From: Paramuribaculum sp.
Lineage (GTDB): Bacteria; Bacteroidota; Bacteroidia; Bacteroidales; Muribaculaceae
Reading direction: 5' to 3'
Length of the DNA stretch: 44,139 bases
NCBI GenBank assembly: GCA_029060545.1
Contig: JAIDTT010000016.1
Location: 1-44,139 of the forward strand
Position numbers and translations under genes: made by a program. This document shows positions 33,408-44,102 of this stretch, piece after piece (the first letter of the stretch is position 1; the number at the start of each line of letters is the position of its first letter). The notes under the pieces are model-generated. The model saw only the letters and a program-made list of their open reading frames with translations, ran no database searches and had not been told where the DNA came from.

Positions 33408-34768
33408 AAGAATTCACCCCTGAATATCTCGACCGGATAAGGAGCATTATCCAAAACGGCGACACCGATCAGGCGCGTCACGAACTTGAGACGCTCCACC
33501 CCGCCGATATTGCCGAACTCTATCAGGAGCTCAATCTCTCGGAGGCGGAATTTCTCTACCGTCTGCTCGATAGCGAAGTAGCTGCCGACGTGCTGATGGA
33601 GCTCGACGAAGACGATCGCCGCAAGCTACTCGAAGGGATGTCGGCCGACGAGATCGCCAAGCAACTTATCGACCACCTCGATACCGACGACGCAGTTGAC
33701 ATAATCCAGGAACTCGACGAGGAGGATCGCGACGAGATTCTCTCTCACATCGACGACGTGGAGCAGGCCGGTGATATCATCGACCTTCTGAAATACGATG
33801 AGGATACTGCCGGCGGCCTGATGGGTACGGAAATGATCGTCGTCAACGAGAACTGGAGTATGCCAGAGTGCATCAAGCAGATGCGTATGCAGGCCGAAGA
33901 ACTCGACGAGATATACTACGTGTATGTGGTCGACAACGACTATCGACTGCGCGGCATCCTTCCGCTGAAGAAGCTCATCACCGATCCCTCGGTGTCGAAA
34001 ATCAAGAATGTAATGGAGCCCGACCCTGTGGCAGTAAAGGCCGACACGCCGATCGATGATGTGGCTCTCGACTTCGAGAAATACGACCTTGTGGCGATGC
34101 CCGTAGTAGACTCCATCGGCCGACTGCTTGGCCGCATCACCGTCGACGACGTGATGGACCAGGTACGTGAGAATGCCGAACGTGACTATCAGCTGGCATC
34201 CGGTCTGTCGAGCGACGTAGAGACCGACGACACCATCTTCACCCAGACCAAGGCTCGTCTGCCCTGGCTTCTCATCGGTATGATTGGCGGTCTGGGCAAT
34301 TCGCTCATCCTCGGAAATTTTGAAGCCGGCATCCAGGCCGATCCCACTCTTGCGCTGTTCATACCGCTGATCGGCGGCACGGGCGGTAATGTAGGTACTC
34401 AGTCATCAGCTATCGTGGTGCAGGGTCTGGCCAACGGCTCGCTCGATATCAAGAATGCCGCCAAGCAGCTATTCAAGGAACTCGGCGTAGGTCTGATCAA
34501 CGGCTGCATCATCTCGCTTCTGGTGTTCGGCTACAATTTCTTCAAACTCGGCCCGGGACATATCACCACCACCCTCGCCGTATCGCTGTCGCTGATGGCC
34601 GTGGTGCTCTTCGCCTCCGTGTTCGGTACATTCGTACCCCTAACGCTTGAGCGCTTCAAGATCGACCCCGCCTTGGCCACCGGCCCCTTCATCTCCATCA
34701 CCAACGACATCATCGGCATGGTGATCTACATGATGATATCCTCCGTCCTCCTCGCCTCCATCGGTTAA
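33404..34768 (+). CDS. mgtE: MgtE magnesium transporter
   Basis: A 454-residue Mg2+ channel of the inner membrane. The acidic N-domain (about residues 15-125, rich in Asp/Glu repeats such as ELDEDDRR and ELDEEDRDE) and two CBS domains (about 135-250) form the cytoplasmic Mg2+ sensor. A C-terminal region with five membrane helices (about 280-454) contains PLIGGTGGNVGTQSS, the conserved pore segment. It is coupled to rsmA by an ATGA overlap and followed by a terminator. Confidence 0.96.
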   Translation: MKEFTPEYLDRIRSIIQNGDTDQARHELETLHPADIAELYQELNLSEAEFLYRLLDSEVAADVLMELDEDDRRKLLEGMSADEIAKQLIDHLDTDDAVDIIQELDEEDRDEILSHIDDVEQAGDIIDLLKYDEDTAGGLMGTEMIVVNENWSMPECIKQMRMQAEELDEIYYVYVVDNDYRLRGILPLKKLITDPSVSKIKNVMEPDPVAVKADTPIDDVALDFEKYDLVAMPVVDSIGRLLGRITVDDVMDQVRENAERDYQLASGLSSDVETDDTIFTQTKARLPWLLIGMIGGLGNSLILGNFEAGIQADPTLALFIPLIGGTGGNVGTQSSAIVVQGLANGSLDIKNAAKQLFKELGVGLINGCIISLLVFGYNFFKLGPGHITTTLAVSLSLMAVVLFASVFGTFVPLTLERFKIDPALATGPFISITNDIIGMVIYMMISSVLLASIG

Positions 34769-34783
34769 ACGCAGACGCAAAGT

Positions 34784-34820
34784 AAATCCCGGAATCGAAC
34801 TGTTGCCGACACCGGGATTT
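34784..34820. terminator. Terminator between mgtE and ferritin
   Basis: AAATCCCGG (34784-34792) and CCGGGATTT (34812-34820) form a 9-bp stem with a 19-base loop between the convergent genes mgtE and ftnA. There is no long T run, so it is moderate in strength. Confidence 0.65.
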
Positions 34821-34847
34821 GAAATGTGTGGTCGCTGTCGCCGACTA

Positions 34848-35363
34848 TTATTCGGCGAGTGCGGCGGGAGCTACGTATGTGCGTGCGCCAAGCTCCTGAT
34901 CGAGCATATAGATACCCATACCGTTGTCGCCGATGAGGCGGAACTTGTCGATGAGCTGACGGCAATTATCCTCCTCCTCAACCTGCTCGCTGACGAACCA
35001 GTTGAGACGATCGCGGGTAGCGTAGTCGGATTCCTGCTCGGCGAGGGAATAGAGGGCGTTGATCAGGGCAGTTACCTTTGTTTCGTGAGCCAGAGTGGCT
35101 TCGAAGGCTTCGAGCGGAGTAGCCCACTCGGTAGGCACTGCATCGATAGCTTTGAGCACTACGCGGCCACCACGCTGATTCACATAGTTGATGAAGATCT
35201 GGGCGTGAGCCTGCTCTTCCTGAAACTGAATCTTAAACCAGTTGGCGATACCGGGACGTCCGGCTGCCTCGAAGTTCATAGCCATCGAGAGATAGAGATA
35301 GGCCGACCAGAGTTCGGCATTGATCTGCTCGTTGAGAGCATCTTGAATCTTGGGGTTAAGCAT
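34848..35363 (-). CDS. ftnA: Ferritin (bacterial FtnA type)
   Basis: A 171-residue iron-storage protein that oxidises Fe(II) and stores it in a 24-mer shell. The ferroxidase ligands fall at the E. coli FtnA positions: E17, E50, H53 and E94, with Q127 and E130. There is no haem-binding Met of bacterioferritin type, so this is a non-haem ferritin. It lies 38 bp behind yidC on the same strand and may be co-transcribed with it or have a promoter inside yidC; no consensus promoter is clear in the gap. Confidence 0.96.
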   Translation of the reverse strand: MLNPKIQDALNEQINAELWSAYLYLSMAMNFEAAGRPGIANWFKIQFQEEQAHAQIFINYVNQRGGRVVLKAIDAVPTEWATPLEAFEATLAHETKVTALINALYSLAEQESDYATRDRLNWFVSEQVEEEDNCRQLIDKFRLIGDNGMGIYMLDQELGARTYVAPAALAE

Positions 35364-35401
35364 AATTTCTAAATGGATTATAGATAATTAGACAATTCGA
35401 A

Positions 35402-37507
35402 TTATTTGCGGCCGCGCTGCTTCTGCTGTTCGCGCAGCATAGCCTGCTGCTTGCGCTGAGCCTCTTCGAGGCGAGCCATAAATCCGCTCTTCTTGCGGGG
35501 CTTGGCGGCATTGGCCTTCATCGTGGCGCGCACCTTCTCTTCATTGACCACCTGACGGAAGATGTAGGTCTGGATGATGGTGATGAGCAGCGACAGCAGA
35601 TAGTAGTAGCTGAGGCCGGCGGCATAGTTGTTGAAGAAGCAGAGGAACATCACCGGCATCAGATACATCATCCACTTCATACCGGCCATCTGGCTGCCGC
35701 CGGGCTGATTCTGCATATTGATGCGTGTATAGATGATGTTGACCACGGTCATAAGCAGACAGAAGAGACTGAGCTTGTCGCCTATGAAGGGGATGGAGAA
35801 GGGAAGCGAGATCACATAGTCGGGGCCCGCAAGATTGTGCGCCCAAAGGAAGGACTCACCGCGAAGCTCGATCGCCGACGGGAAGAAGCGGAACATCGCG
35901 ATAAGGATAGGCAGCTGCAGCAGCATAGGCAGACAGCCCGACATCGGGTTGGCGCCGGCGCGGTTGTAGAGAGCCATCGTCTCCTGCTGGCGACGCATCG
36001 CGTTCTCCTTACCGGGGAACTTGTCGTTGATAGCCTTGATCTCGGGAGCGAGCACACGCATTCTGGCCTGCGACATATAGCTCTTGTAGGTGAAGGGGAA
36101 GAGGAGTATCTTGATGAAGATAGTGAGCAGAAGGATCACTATGCCATAGTTCGAAATGAATCCGCCGAGGAAGTCGAATACCGGAATCACGATCCATGTA
36201 TTGATCCAGCGGAAGAGCGACCATCCGAGCGGAATCAGCTTCGTGAGCTTAAGATCCTTTTCAGGAATGATCTCGGTGGAGAGGTCGCTGAGCAGAGGAT
36301 AATAGTTCGGGCCGATATAGAAGGTCATCGAAGCCGGGGTAGCCAGCGTGGAGGAGTAGTCCATATTGGCTGTCAGCTCCATATCCTTGAGGTAATTTTT
36401 GGTAGTGTCGGGAAGCACAGTCGACTGAAGCTGGGCGCGGCTGAAGCCTTCGCCGGGAACGAGCAGAGTTGAGAAGAACTGATTCTTGAACGCCACCCAT
36501 GCGAGAGGCTGGTCTACCTTCTCGGCGTCGGTCTTCATCTCCGAGAGATTGTCGACATCGCCATTGGCCAACATATAATAGATGGCAGAATTCTGCGACT
36601 CAAACACGCGACCCTCTTCGTTGCGGGCCATACGCTGATTCCACTTAAACTGCATTCCGGACACGGTGGTGGGTATCACACCGTCGATGTTGGACTGCAC
36701 GAGATCCATCTTCACGAGATAGGATTCGCCGCGGGGCAATGTGTATCGGAATCCGAGCATCGCGCCATCGCCGGGAGTCACCTTCATCAGCACCGTGGAG
36801 TCACTTTCCTGCACGGCCTCGAAGTAGAGCTGGCGGGTATCGTACGTGATATCGGCGGCAGCAATCTGGAAGCCGTACATATCATCGCCCTCAGCTATGG
36901 GGCATACCTGTCCGGTGGAGTCATATCGGGTGTAGCGCGGATCGAGCAGTCGGGCATTGGCTATCACGCCGCCGAGATTGCTGAATTCGAGAGCAAGCAC
37001 ATCGTTGGAGAGCGAGGCCACGATCTCGGGAGTGCCGGAACGGAAGCGGGCGAATCCCTGATAGCGGGCCGACTCCTCGATAGTATTGCGAAGCAGAGCC
37101 ACAGCGGCCACAGCATCTTTCACCGACACGGAGTCGGGATAATTGGCCGACAGGATATCGGCGACGGATACCTCGGAGTTGCCCCCCTTGACCATACCGG
37201 AGAGTACGGCTGTAGAATCGGCGCTTACCGAAAGGGTGACGCCGGGAGCGGTGAGGGTGAATACGCCGGCTGCGGCGTCAAACTCGCCATTCTGACGGAT
37301 GGTGCGGATGATGCCTGCGCGTTCGCCGGGCGATACGGTGTCGATAGTGAGTACCTCCTCGGGGGCGGGCTGCGAAGCCTGCTGCTCGGCAAGCTCCTTC
37401 TGGCGGCGCTGCTCGGCGAGCTGCTCCTCGGAAGGTGAATTGATAAACATGAAGAGCATGATGATAGCTCCCATGAGTAAGAGACCGGTGAGTGTATTGC
37501 GGTTCAT
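35402..37507 (-). CDS. yidC: Membrane protein insertase YidC
   Basis: Inserts and folds inner-membrane proteins, alone or with SecYEG. The 701-residue protein has an N-terminal membrane helix (about 5-21), a large periplasmic P1 domain (about 60-400), and the conserved insertase core. The core starts at WSLFRWINTWIV and continues through GIVILLLTIFIKILLFPFTYKS and GCLPMLLQLPILIAMFRF to the last helices around FFNNYAAGLSYYYLLS. A basic tail with KPRKKSGF and KQQKQRGRK helps ribosome contact. It follows pyrG by 52 bp, an order I know from other Bacteroidales. Confidence 0.97.
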   Translation of the reverse strand: MNRNTLTGLLLMGAIIMLFMFINSPSEEQLAEQRRQKELAEQQASQPAPEEVLTIDTVSPGERAGIIRTIRQNGEFDAAAGVFTLTAPGVTLSVSADSTAVLSGMVKGGNSEVSVADILSANYPDSVSVKDAVAAVALLRNTIEESARYQGFARFRSGTPEIVASLSNDVLALEFSNLGGVIANARLLDPRYTRYDSTGQVCPIAEGDDMYGFQIAAADITYDTRQLYFEAVQESDSTVLMKVTPGDGAMLGFRYTLPRGESYLVKMDLVQSNIDGVIPTTVSGMQFKWNQRMARNEEGRVFESQNSAIYYMLANGDVDNLSEMKTDAEKVDQPLAWVAFKNQFFSTLLVPGEGFSRAQLQSTVLPDTTKNYLKDMELTANMDYSSTLATPASMTFYIGPNYYPLLSDLSTEIIPEKDLKLTKLIPLGWSLFRWINTWIVIPVFDFLGGFISNYGIVILLLTIFIKILLFPFTYKSYMSQARMRVLAPEIKAINDKFPGKENAMRRQQETMALYNRAGANPMSGCLPMLLQLPILIAMFRFFPSAIELRGESFLWAHNLAGPDYVISLPFSIPFIGDKLSLFCLLMTVVNIIYTRINMQNQPGGSQMAGMKWMMYLMPVMFLCFFNNYAAGLSYYYLLSLLITIIQTYIFRQVVNEEKVRATMKANAAKPRKKSGFMARLEEAQRKQQAMLREQQKQRGRK

Positions 37508-37559
37508 GCTTTGCTTAATAAAGTGTAATGTGAAACGACTGGATTTTTTGATTAATTAC

Positions 37560-39239
<1,680 letters not shown>

Positions 39240-39315
39240 TCACCAACTTCCCTACTTAAATATTTCGGGCCTCGCGGAAAATATACAATAATCGGAGCGG
39301 CGCGGCGCCGGCCTG

Positions 39316-39759
39316 TCACCTCGGCTGAATCACCGGGCCGGGGTTGGAGCCGTTGATGTTGATGGGGCGGCTCGGCACGATATTGTTGCCACTCCCCTGC
39401 GAAGGCTGATATGCCGGGCGCGTGGAGGGCGGATTGGGATTCGACGGAGCGGAGGGCGTGGGCGACGGAGCGGGATTGTTGACGCCGGCACTCGGGCGCG
39501 TATTGCCCGACGGACGCCAGGCTGCGGTAGGCCGCTGAGCCGGCGGGGCCGGCGGGCCGGGATAGATCTGATTGCCCCAGTAGATCGGGGCTGCAAGCGG
39601 AGCGCCGGGATAGGAGGAATACCAGTCGTTGTAGATGCCTGCGCCGTAGTAGCCGGAGTCGACGCCTACGGATGTGGATGTCCATAGAGCGCCACACGAG
39701 CTCATCGTGAGAGCCGTGGCGCCTATCATTATCGCGGAGAGGAATTTTGAGCGTGTCAT
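39316..39759 (-). CDS. Proline-rich lipoprotein of unknown function
   Basis: A 147-residue exported lipoprotein. The signal peptide has a lipobox TMSSC near residue 22. The mature part starts with a Tyr/Gly-rich segment (GYYGAGIYNDWYSSYP) and continues as a low-complexity Pro/Ser/Asn/Arg-rich tail without a fold I recognise. I use the ATG at 39757-39759 because it begins the signal peptide; a longer reading from 39837 overlaps rpiB. It is probably the last gene of the operon that starts near 43,998, or transcribed on its own from the 64-bp gap behind rpiB. Confidence 0.75.
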   Translation of the reverse strand: MTRSKFLSAIMIGATALTMSSCGALWTSTSVGVDSGYYGAGIYNDWYSSYPGAPLAAPIYWGNQIYPGPPAPPAQRPTAAWRPSGNTRPSAGVNNPAPSPTPSAPSNPNPPSTRPAYQPSQGSGNNIVPSRPININGSNPGPVIQPR

Positions 39760-39823
39760 AGTAAAGCGGTCTTTACTATTATTACAATCGGCAGCGCCAA
39801 TTGGTTCTCTCCGCCCTGCTCGC

Positions 39824-40279
39824 TTATCGCAATGCAATCTGAGCGATGCGGCGGGCGTGGCGCTCCTCGTCGGAGAATGGAGTGGCGAGGAAGGTGTCTA
39901 CGATCTCCAGAGCCTGCTCCGGGGAGATGAAGCGGGCGGGCATCACCAGTATGTTGGCATCATTGTGCTCGCGGGCGAGCACGGCCAGTTCGGGCTGCCA
40001 GCACAGGGCGGCGCGGATGCCCTGATGCTTGTTGAGCGTCATCGAGATACCGTTGCCGGTGCCGCAGAGGGCTATGCCGGGATAGCAGCGTCCGCTCTCC
40101 ACTGCTTCGGCGCAGGGATGGGCAAACTCGGGATAGTCGCAGCTGTCGGTGCTGAATGTGCCGAAATCTTCGGTGGCGATACCCTTGGCATTGAGATGCT
40201 CGATTATCGCTTTCTTGTACTCGTATCCTGCGTGATCGCTGCAGAGAGCTACTTTCTTATCGGGGTTGATGATTGACAT
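39824..40279 (-). CDS. rpiB: Ribose-5-phosphate isomerase B
   Basis: Interconverts ribose 5-phosphate and ribulose 5-phosphate in the pentose phosphate pathway. The 151-residue RpiB/LacAB-type protein shows SDHAGYEYK (residues 14-22), LCGTGNGISM (71-80) with catalytic Cys72, and REHNDANI (103-110), which are the family signatures. It sits 30 bp behind the short-chain dehydrogenase gene. In the unit here no transketolase gene is adjacent. Confidence 0.95.
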   Translation of the reverse strand: MSIINPDKKVALCSDHAGYEYKKAIIEHLNAKGIATEDFGTFSTDSCDYPEFAHPCAEAVESGRCYPGIALCGTGNGISMTLNKHQGIRAALCWQPELAVLAREHNDANILVMPARFISPEQALEIVDTFLATPFSDEERHARRIAQIALR

Positions 40280-40309
40280 ATCGAGAGATGAATATTTGGT
40301 GGGTGGATA

Positions 40310-41044
40310 TTAGAAATCAATTTTGAGCCGTACCCATAGCGGGCGCGGTATGAGGCGCCAGAGCGCGGTGACTATGCGCCAGCGCCAGTCTATCACTATC
40401 GTGGAGCGGCGTCGGTCGATAGCCCGCTCGATCTTGCGGGCCACGGCGGGCACTTTCATCAGCATCGGATAGCTGCGGGAGTCGTCGAGCAGATCCGTGC
40501 GGATGAATCCGGGGCGGATGTCGGTGACGGCCACCTTCACCCTCTGCATCCGCGCAAGCTGCGCTATGGACTCGAGGAAGGTCTGCTCGAATCGCTTGGA
40601 GGCGCTGTAGGCGGCCGACACACCGATGCCTTTCGTAGCGGCTATCGAGGTGATGGCAGCTATCTGCCCCTGCTCGTTACGGCTGCGGAAGTAGCGGTAG
40701 GCGGCGGAGATGATCCGGGCGAAGCCGTCGACATTGGTCTTGAGCGTGCGGTCGAGGCGCCCGGCATCGAGGTCGGGATCGCGGAAGCCGGTGCCGGCGC
40801 AGTAGAGCAGCAGATCCATGCCGCCGACAGATTCTATCAGGCCGTCGAGCACCGCCTCGGCATCGGGAGCGGCCACATCCATCGGGGCATAACAGATTCG
40901 GCCGGGGCGCTCGGCGGCTATGGCTTTGAGCAGCTCTTCGCGGCGGGCGCAGATGCCTACCATGTATCCGCGGTCGGCATAATCGAGGGCGAGCCGACGG
41001 CCGAGCCCCGATGATGCGCCTACGATTATGATTCGCTTTGCCAT
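40310..41044 (-). CDS. Short-chain dehydrogenase/reductase
   Basis: A 244-residue Rossmann-fold oxidoreductase. The cofactor loop GASSGLG is at residues 9-15, and the active site has Asn104, Ser133, Tyr146 and Lys150 (YSASK). Arg16 and Arg17 after the loop and CARREE near residue 32 suggest NADP(H). The C-terminal 30 residues are basic and hydrophobic (WRLIPRPLWVRL) and may touch the membrane. The substrate is unknown. It starts 6 bp after the DUF6048 gene, so it belongs to the envelope operon. Confidence 0.88.
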   Translation of the reverse strand: MAKRIIIVGASSGLGRRLALDYADRGYMVGICARREELLKAIAAERPGRICYAPMDVAAPDAEAVLDGLIESVGGMDLLLYCAGTGFRDPDLDAGRLDRTLKTNVDGFARIISAAYRYFRSRNEQGQIAAITSIAATKGIGVSAAYSASKRFEQTFLESIAQLARMQRVKVAVTDIRPGFIRTDLLDDSRSYPMLMKVPAVARKIERAIDRRRSTIVIDWRWRIVTALWRLIPRPLWVRLKIDF

Positions 41045-41050
41045 ACGCGG

Positions 41051-41983
41051 TTACTGTGCTGAATGAGTGTCGGAGTCATCGTCGGCCGGAGCTGACTTCT
41101 GCGGCAACCGGAATGTGTAGGAGAGGGAGAAACTGCCGCCGAACGGAGCGCCGCGCTTGCCGTAGCCGGGGATATAGAGCGGCTTGCCGTAGGTCGATTT
41201 GCCTTCGTGGAGCAGGGCGTGGTATATCACATCCCAGCCGAGCGAGAAGCCTTTGGCCAGATCTACGCGCAGGCCGGCCACGAATTCAAAGTACCCGGCC
41301 GTGGTGCGCTGGCTCGGAATCGAGATCTGCTCCGGTTCATTCCAGTATCCCGGCGCCAGAGTGGCATTGGGTATGGAGTAGGAGAAGGGAGTGAAGCCGT
41401 AGCGCACGCCCACGTGCACCTGATAGCGCGGATTGCTGTTGTAGAGGATATTGTAGTTGACGCCCAGCTTGAAGTAGGGAGCCATCGGGCTGCGGTAGGT
41501 GTAGTTCTGCCCGTCGGGAGTCATCGAAGCCTGTCCGAGACCGAGCACGATGATGGGATTGTAGCGGTTGTAGAGGCTCAGCTCGCCCCACACCTCGCCG
41601 AGACCGTAGTGCTGTCCGAGCAGGCGCATCACCGGATCCCACACATTGACACCGGCGGTGACGGTGTAGAGCTTCGGATAGATATTGCCTTTGGGCTTAT
41701 TGTTGATGAGCGTGTCGACCCACTCCATACCGGTGACGGTGTCGATAAACACCACATTGCCCTTGTCGTCATACGCCTCACGCAGCGTCGTGGGGCGTCC
41801 GTCAGCATCGGTCTGCTCAGTCTTTGCGGCGGAAGACTTGCCGGGCTGCACCGGAGTGATCTTGCGCTGCGACTGCGCCATCAATGCCGATACCCCCAGC
41901 ATCAGAGCCAATACCGGGAGCAGAAGCCGAAGGCGGGCCGACGGCCTACTGTTCGGTGCGGAAGTATATCTTGATTCTTTCAA
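41051..41983 (-). CDS. DUF6048-like outer-membrane beta-barrel protein
   Basis: A 310-residue exported protein with a signal peptide after a basic N-terminus (about residues 18-36, ending LMAQ). A linker precedes many alternating strands of aromatic and polar residues (for example GEVWGELSLYNRYNP, HVGVRYGFTPFSYSIP and the final SFSLSYTFRLP), as in outer-membrane barrels. I recall this family as DUF6048 of Bacteroidales, normally behind the DUF6452 lipoprotein gene, which is also the case here with a 38-bp overlap. Function unknown; a paired envelope role with that lipoprotein is likely. Confidence 0.75.
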   Translation of the reverse strand: MKESRYTSAPNSRPSARLRLLLPVLALMLGVSALMAQSQRKITPVQPGKSSAAKTEQTDADGRPTTLREAYDDKGNVVFIDTVTGMEWVDTLINNKPKGNIYPKLYTVTAGVNVWDPVMRLLGQHYGLGEVWGELSLYNRYNPIIVLGLGQASMTPDGQNYTYRSPMAPYFKLGVNYNILYNSNPRYQVHVGVRYGFTPFSYSIPNATLAPGYWNEPEQISIPSQRTTAGYFEFVAGLRVDLAKGFSLGWDVIYHALLHEGKSTYGKPLYIPGYGKRGAPFGGSFSLSYTFRLPQKSAPADDDSDTHSAQ

Positions 41984-42437
41984 TGTCGGTATTGGTTATC
42001 AGTGAGTCCACGATCTCTACGGATTGGATGAGATGCCGCGTGTAGGTCATCCCGGTAATGGTGTATGTGAGCATCGCGCCACACTCTTCCGAAGCGAAGT
42101 AAGGCTCCGATGTGTAGGCGAAGGAGATAGTGTCGTTGAGCGCCGGGCTGTCGAGCCCCTCCTGCGTGTAGTGGAATACGTAGGATGTGGTGGTGTACTT
42201 GCTGCGGAAGGGCAGATATACCAGATGCAGAGAGGTGCCGGAGGCGTAGAGCAGCGAGTCGGTAGCCTGCCCCACACCGCTGATGTCGATATCGGATATC
42301 GACACAGCCTCACCCGCGGAGGAATAGAAGCCGGCCAGCGGCAGACTGTTCTGATTGTCGGTGCAGCCCGACGTGTTGCACCCCTGGCAGAGCAGCGATG
42401 CAGCTACGGCAGCTATGGCAATCAGTATCTTATTCAT
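41946..42437 (-). CDS. DUF6452-like lipoprotein
   Basis: A 163-residue exported lipoprotein with the lipobox LLCQGC near residue 20 and further Cys at 25 and near 118. The mature part reads as a single beta-rich domain (SLHLVYLPFRSKYTT, YVFHYTQEG, LTYTITGMTYTRH). I recall this as the DUF6452 family of Bacteroidales, found with DUF6048. It overlaps the DUF6048 gene by 38 bp and starts 8 bp after the glycosyltransferase gene. Confidence 0.75.
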   Translation of the reverse strand: MNKILIAIAAVAASLLCQGCNTSGCTDNQNSLPLAGFYSSAGEAVSISDIDISGVGQATDSLLYASGTSLHLVYLPFRSKYTTTSYVFHYTQEGLDSPALNDTISFAYTSEPYFASEECGAMLTYTITGMTYTRHLIQSVEIVDSLITNTDIERIKIYFRTEQ

Positions 42438-42445
42438 GGCAGCGC

Positions 42446-43420
42446 TTATCGTATGTCGGTCCGGTCGATATTGAGCTCACGGCGTATCTCGTAGTCATTG
42501 CGGCGCGAGGAATTGCGCGCTATCAGCTCGCCGATAAATCCGGCGAGGAACATCTGGGTGCCAAGCAGCATCATCGTCAGGGCGATGAAGAAGTAGGGCG
42601 AATCGGTGACGAGCGTGTAGCTGTGGCCGCTGTAGAGATGGTAGAGCTTCAGGGCGCCCACCACTATGGCCGAGATGAAACCGATCACAAACATCAGGCT
42701 GCCCCACAGGCCGAAGAAGTGCATCGGGCGGCCGCCGAACTTGTTGGTAAACCAGAGGGTGATCAGGTCGAGATAGCCGTGGACGAAGCGGTCGAGGCCG
42801 AATTTCGACTTGCCGTATTTGCGCGCCTGATGCTGCACCACCTTCTCGGCGATGCGCGTGAAGCCCGCGTTTTTGGCCAGATACGGTATGTAGCGGTGCA
42901 TATCGCCGTAGACCTCGATGTGGTGCACCACCTCGCCGCGGTAGGCCTTCAGTCCGCAGTTGAAGTCATGGAGATTCCTGATGCCGCTCACCTTGCGGGC
43001 GGTGGCGTTGAAGAGCTTCGTGGGTATGGTCTTCGACAGCGGATCGTAGCGCTTCTGCTTCCATCCGCTCACCACGTCGTAGCCATCCTCCTTGATCATC
43101 CGGTAGAGTTCCGGGATCTCGTCGGGACTGTCCTGCAGGTCGGCATCCATCGTGATCACCACATCGCCCTTGGCGCGGCGGAATCCGGTATTGAGCGCCG
43201 GCGACTTACCATAATTGCGGCGGAAGCTCACGCCCTTCACACAGGGATTCTTGGCGCTGAGCTCCTCGATCACAGCCCAGGAATCATCCGTACTGCCATC
43301 GTCGATAAAGAGCACTTCGTAAGAGAAGCCGTGCTCGCGCATCACGCGGGCTATCCACTCTTCGAGATGTGGAAGCGACTCGGCTTCATTGTATAGGGGT
43401 ACTACTACTGAAATATCCAT
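42446..43420 (-). CDS. Glycosyltransferase family 2, dolichyl/undecaprenyl-phosphate glycosyltransferase type
   Basis: A 324-residue membrane-bound transferase. The GT-A domain has DDGSTDDS (about residues 40-47) and the metal-binding DADLQDSPDE (about 93-102), followed by CGLKAYR and QHQARKYGKSKFG, which are typical of DPM1/ArnC/GtrB-like enzymes. Two C-terminal membrane helices (about 233-255 and 273-292) follow. Such enzymes load a sugar on a polyprenyl phosphate for envelope glycans or protein O-glycosylation. The sugar cannot be told. It lies 11 bp behind the DUF4199 gene. Confidence 0.92.
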   Translation of the reverse strand: MDISVVVPLYNEAESLPHLEEWIARVMREHGFSYEVLFIDDGSTDDSWAVIEELSAKNPCVKGVSFRRNYGKSPALNTGFRRAKGDVVITMDADLQDSPDEIPELYRMIKEDGYDVVSGWKQKRYDPLSKTIPTKLFNATARKVSGIRNLHDFNCGLKAYRGEVVHHIEVYGDMHRYIPYLAKNAGFTRIAEKVVQHQARKYGKSKFGLDRFVHGYLDLITLWFTNKFGGRPMHFFGLWGSLMFVIGFISAIVVGALKLYHLYSGHSYTLVTDSPYFFIALTMMLLGTQMFLAGFIGELIARNSSRRNDYEIRRELNIDRTDIR

Positions 43421-43431
43421 TTCTGATAGTT

Positions 43432-43998
43432 TTATAGATACGATCGATTAGTTGACGATATGCCGCCGCGGCGTCCGCGTCGGCTCGCAAGCGCAGCCGC
43501 CGCGAAGGAGATTATGGTGCCCAGCATCACTATCATGCTCGACATCAATACGCACATATCGGAGCCCGACGGCAGATGCCCGTACTCGCGCATCGCCACG
43601 AGCTGACGCAGCGTCGGATCCTCCGCCGGTATGTTGGCCTCCTGATAGGCGGCTATCATCTGATTGAATATATCGTCCACGTAGGTAGGCTGCACAAAGC
43701 GGATGTAGGCAAGCGCCACCATGCAGCTCACCACCGCACCGCCCAGTGTGGTGAGCACACCCTGCGCAAACAGATCGCCGTAGCTTAGTTTATAGCCGCT
43801 ACGCACCTGACTCACGCGCAACTGGCGGTAGAGCACCAGCGGAAACGCGAATATCGCTATCGTAGCCGCGAGGCTCAGCTGCGAGTAGCTCTGCATCAGC
43901 ACCTGCAGAGCGAATATAGCGCTGAGATACAAGCCCATAATGAGCCCGTAGCGCGCGCCACGCTCCAGCGGTGAGGTGTAAGTTGATGCTTCCGACAT
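43432..43998 (-). CDS. DUF4199-family membrane protein
   Basis: A 188-residue protein with four membrane helices (about residues 16-40, 43-62, 75-98 and 145-170). The middle part has a soluble stretch with FNQMIAAYQE, as in DUF4199 proteins of Bacteroidota. Function unknown. I use the ATG at 43996-43998; the reading from 44031 would place codons inside the -7 box region. It is the first gene of a seven-gene set running to 39,316 and commonly precedes a GT2 gene in Bacteroidales. Confidence 0.85.
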   Translation of the reverse strand: MSEASTYTSPLERGARYGLIMGLYLSAIFALQVLMQSYSQLSLAATIAIFAFPLVLYRQLRVSQVRSGYKLSYGDLFAQGVLTTLGGAVVSCMVALAYIRFVQPTYVDDIFNQMIAAYQEANIPAEDPTLRQLVAMREYGHLPSGSDMCVLMSSMIVMLGTIISFAAAALASRRGRRGGISSTNRSYL

Positions 43999-44020
43999 AA
44001 TATTCAGCCAATATAATATG

Positions 44021-44028
44021 CAAAGATA
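44021..44028 (-). promoter_or_regulatory. Likely -7 box of the DUF4199-GT2-rpiB operon
   Basis: TATCTTTG on the minus strand, 23 bp before the DUF4199 ATG at 43998. No TTG is found at the usual 19-21 base distance; a TTG occurs only 12 bases upstream. Confidence 0.55.
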
Positions 44029-44068
44029 CAACTTTTAGTGCAATACCTGCCGAAAACGTCGAGATTTT

Positions 44069-44102
44069 CACAATGCGCGATGCAGGATACGCGATGCGAA
44101 AT
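44069..44102. repeat. GATGCAC-type short repeat cluster, copy 2
   Basis: CACAATGCGC is followed by GATGC, GATAC and GCGATGC units and AATT, in the same order as in the cluster at 3405-3443. It lies about 70 bp upstream of the DUF4199 gene. Confidence 0.5.

Noticed and set aside
42398-43396. Open frame of 332 codons opposite the GT2 gene
   Set aside because: It is a shadow of the glycosyltransferase frame, rich in Glu/Val/His with no motif.
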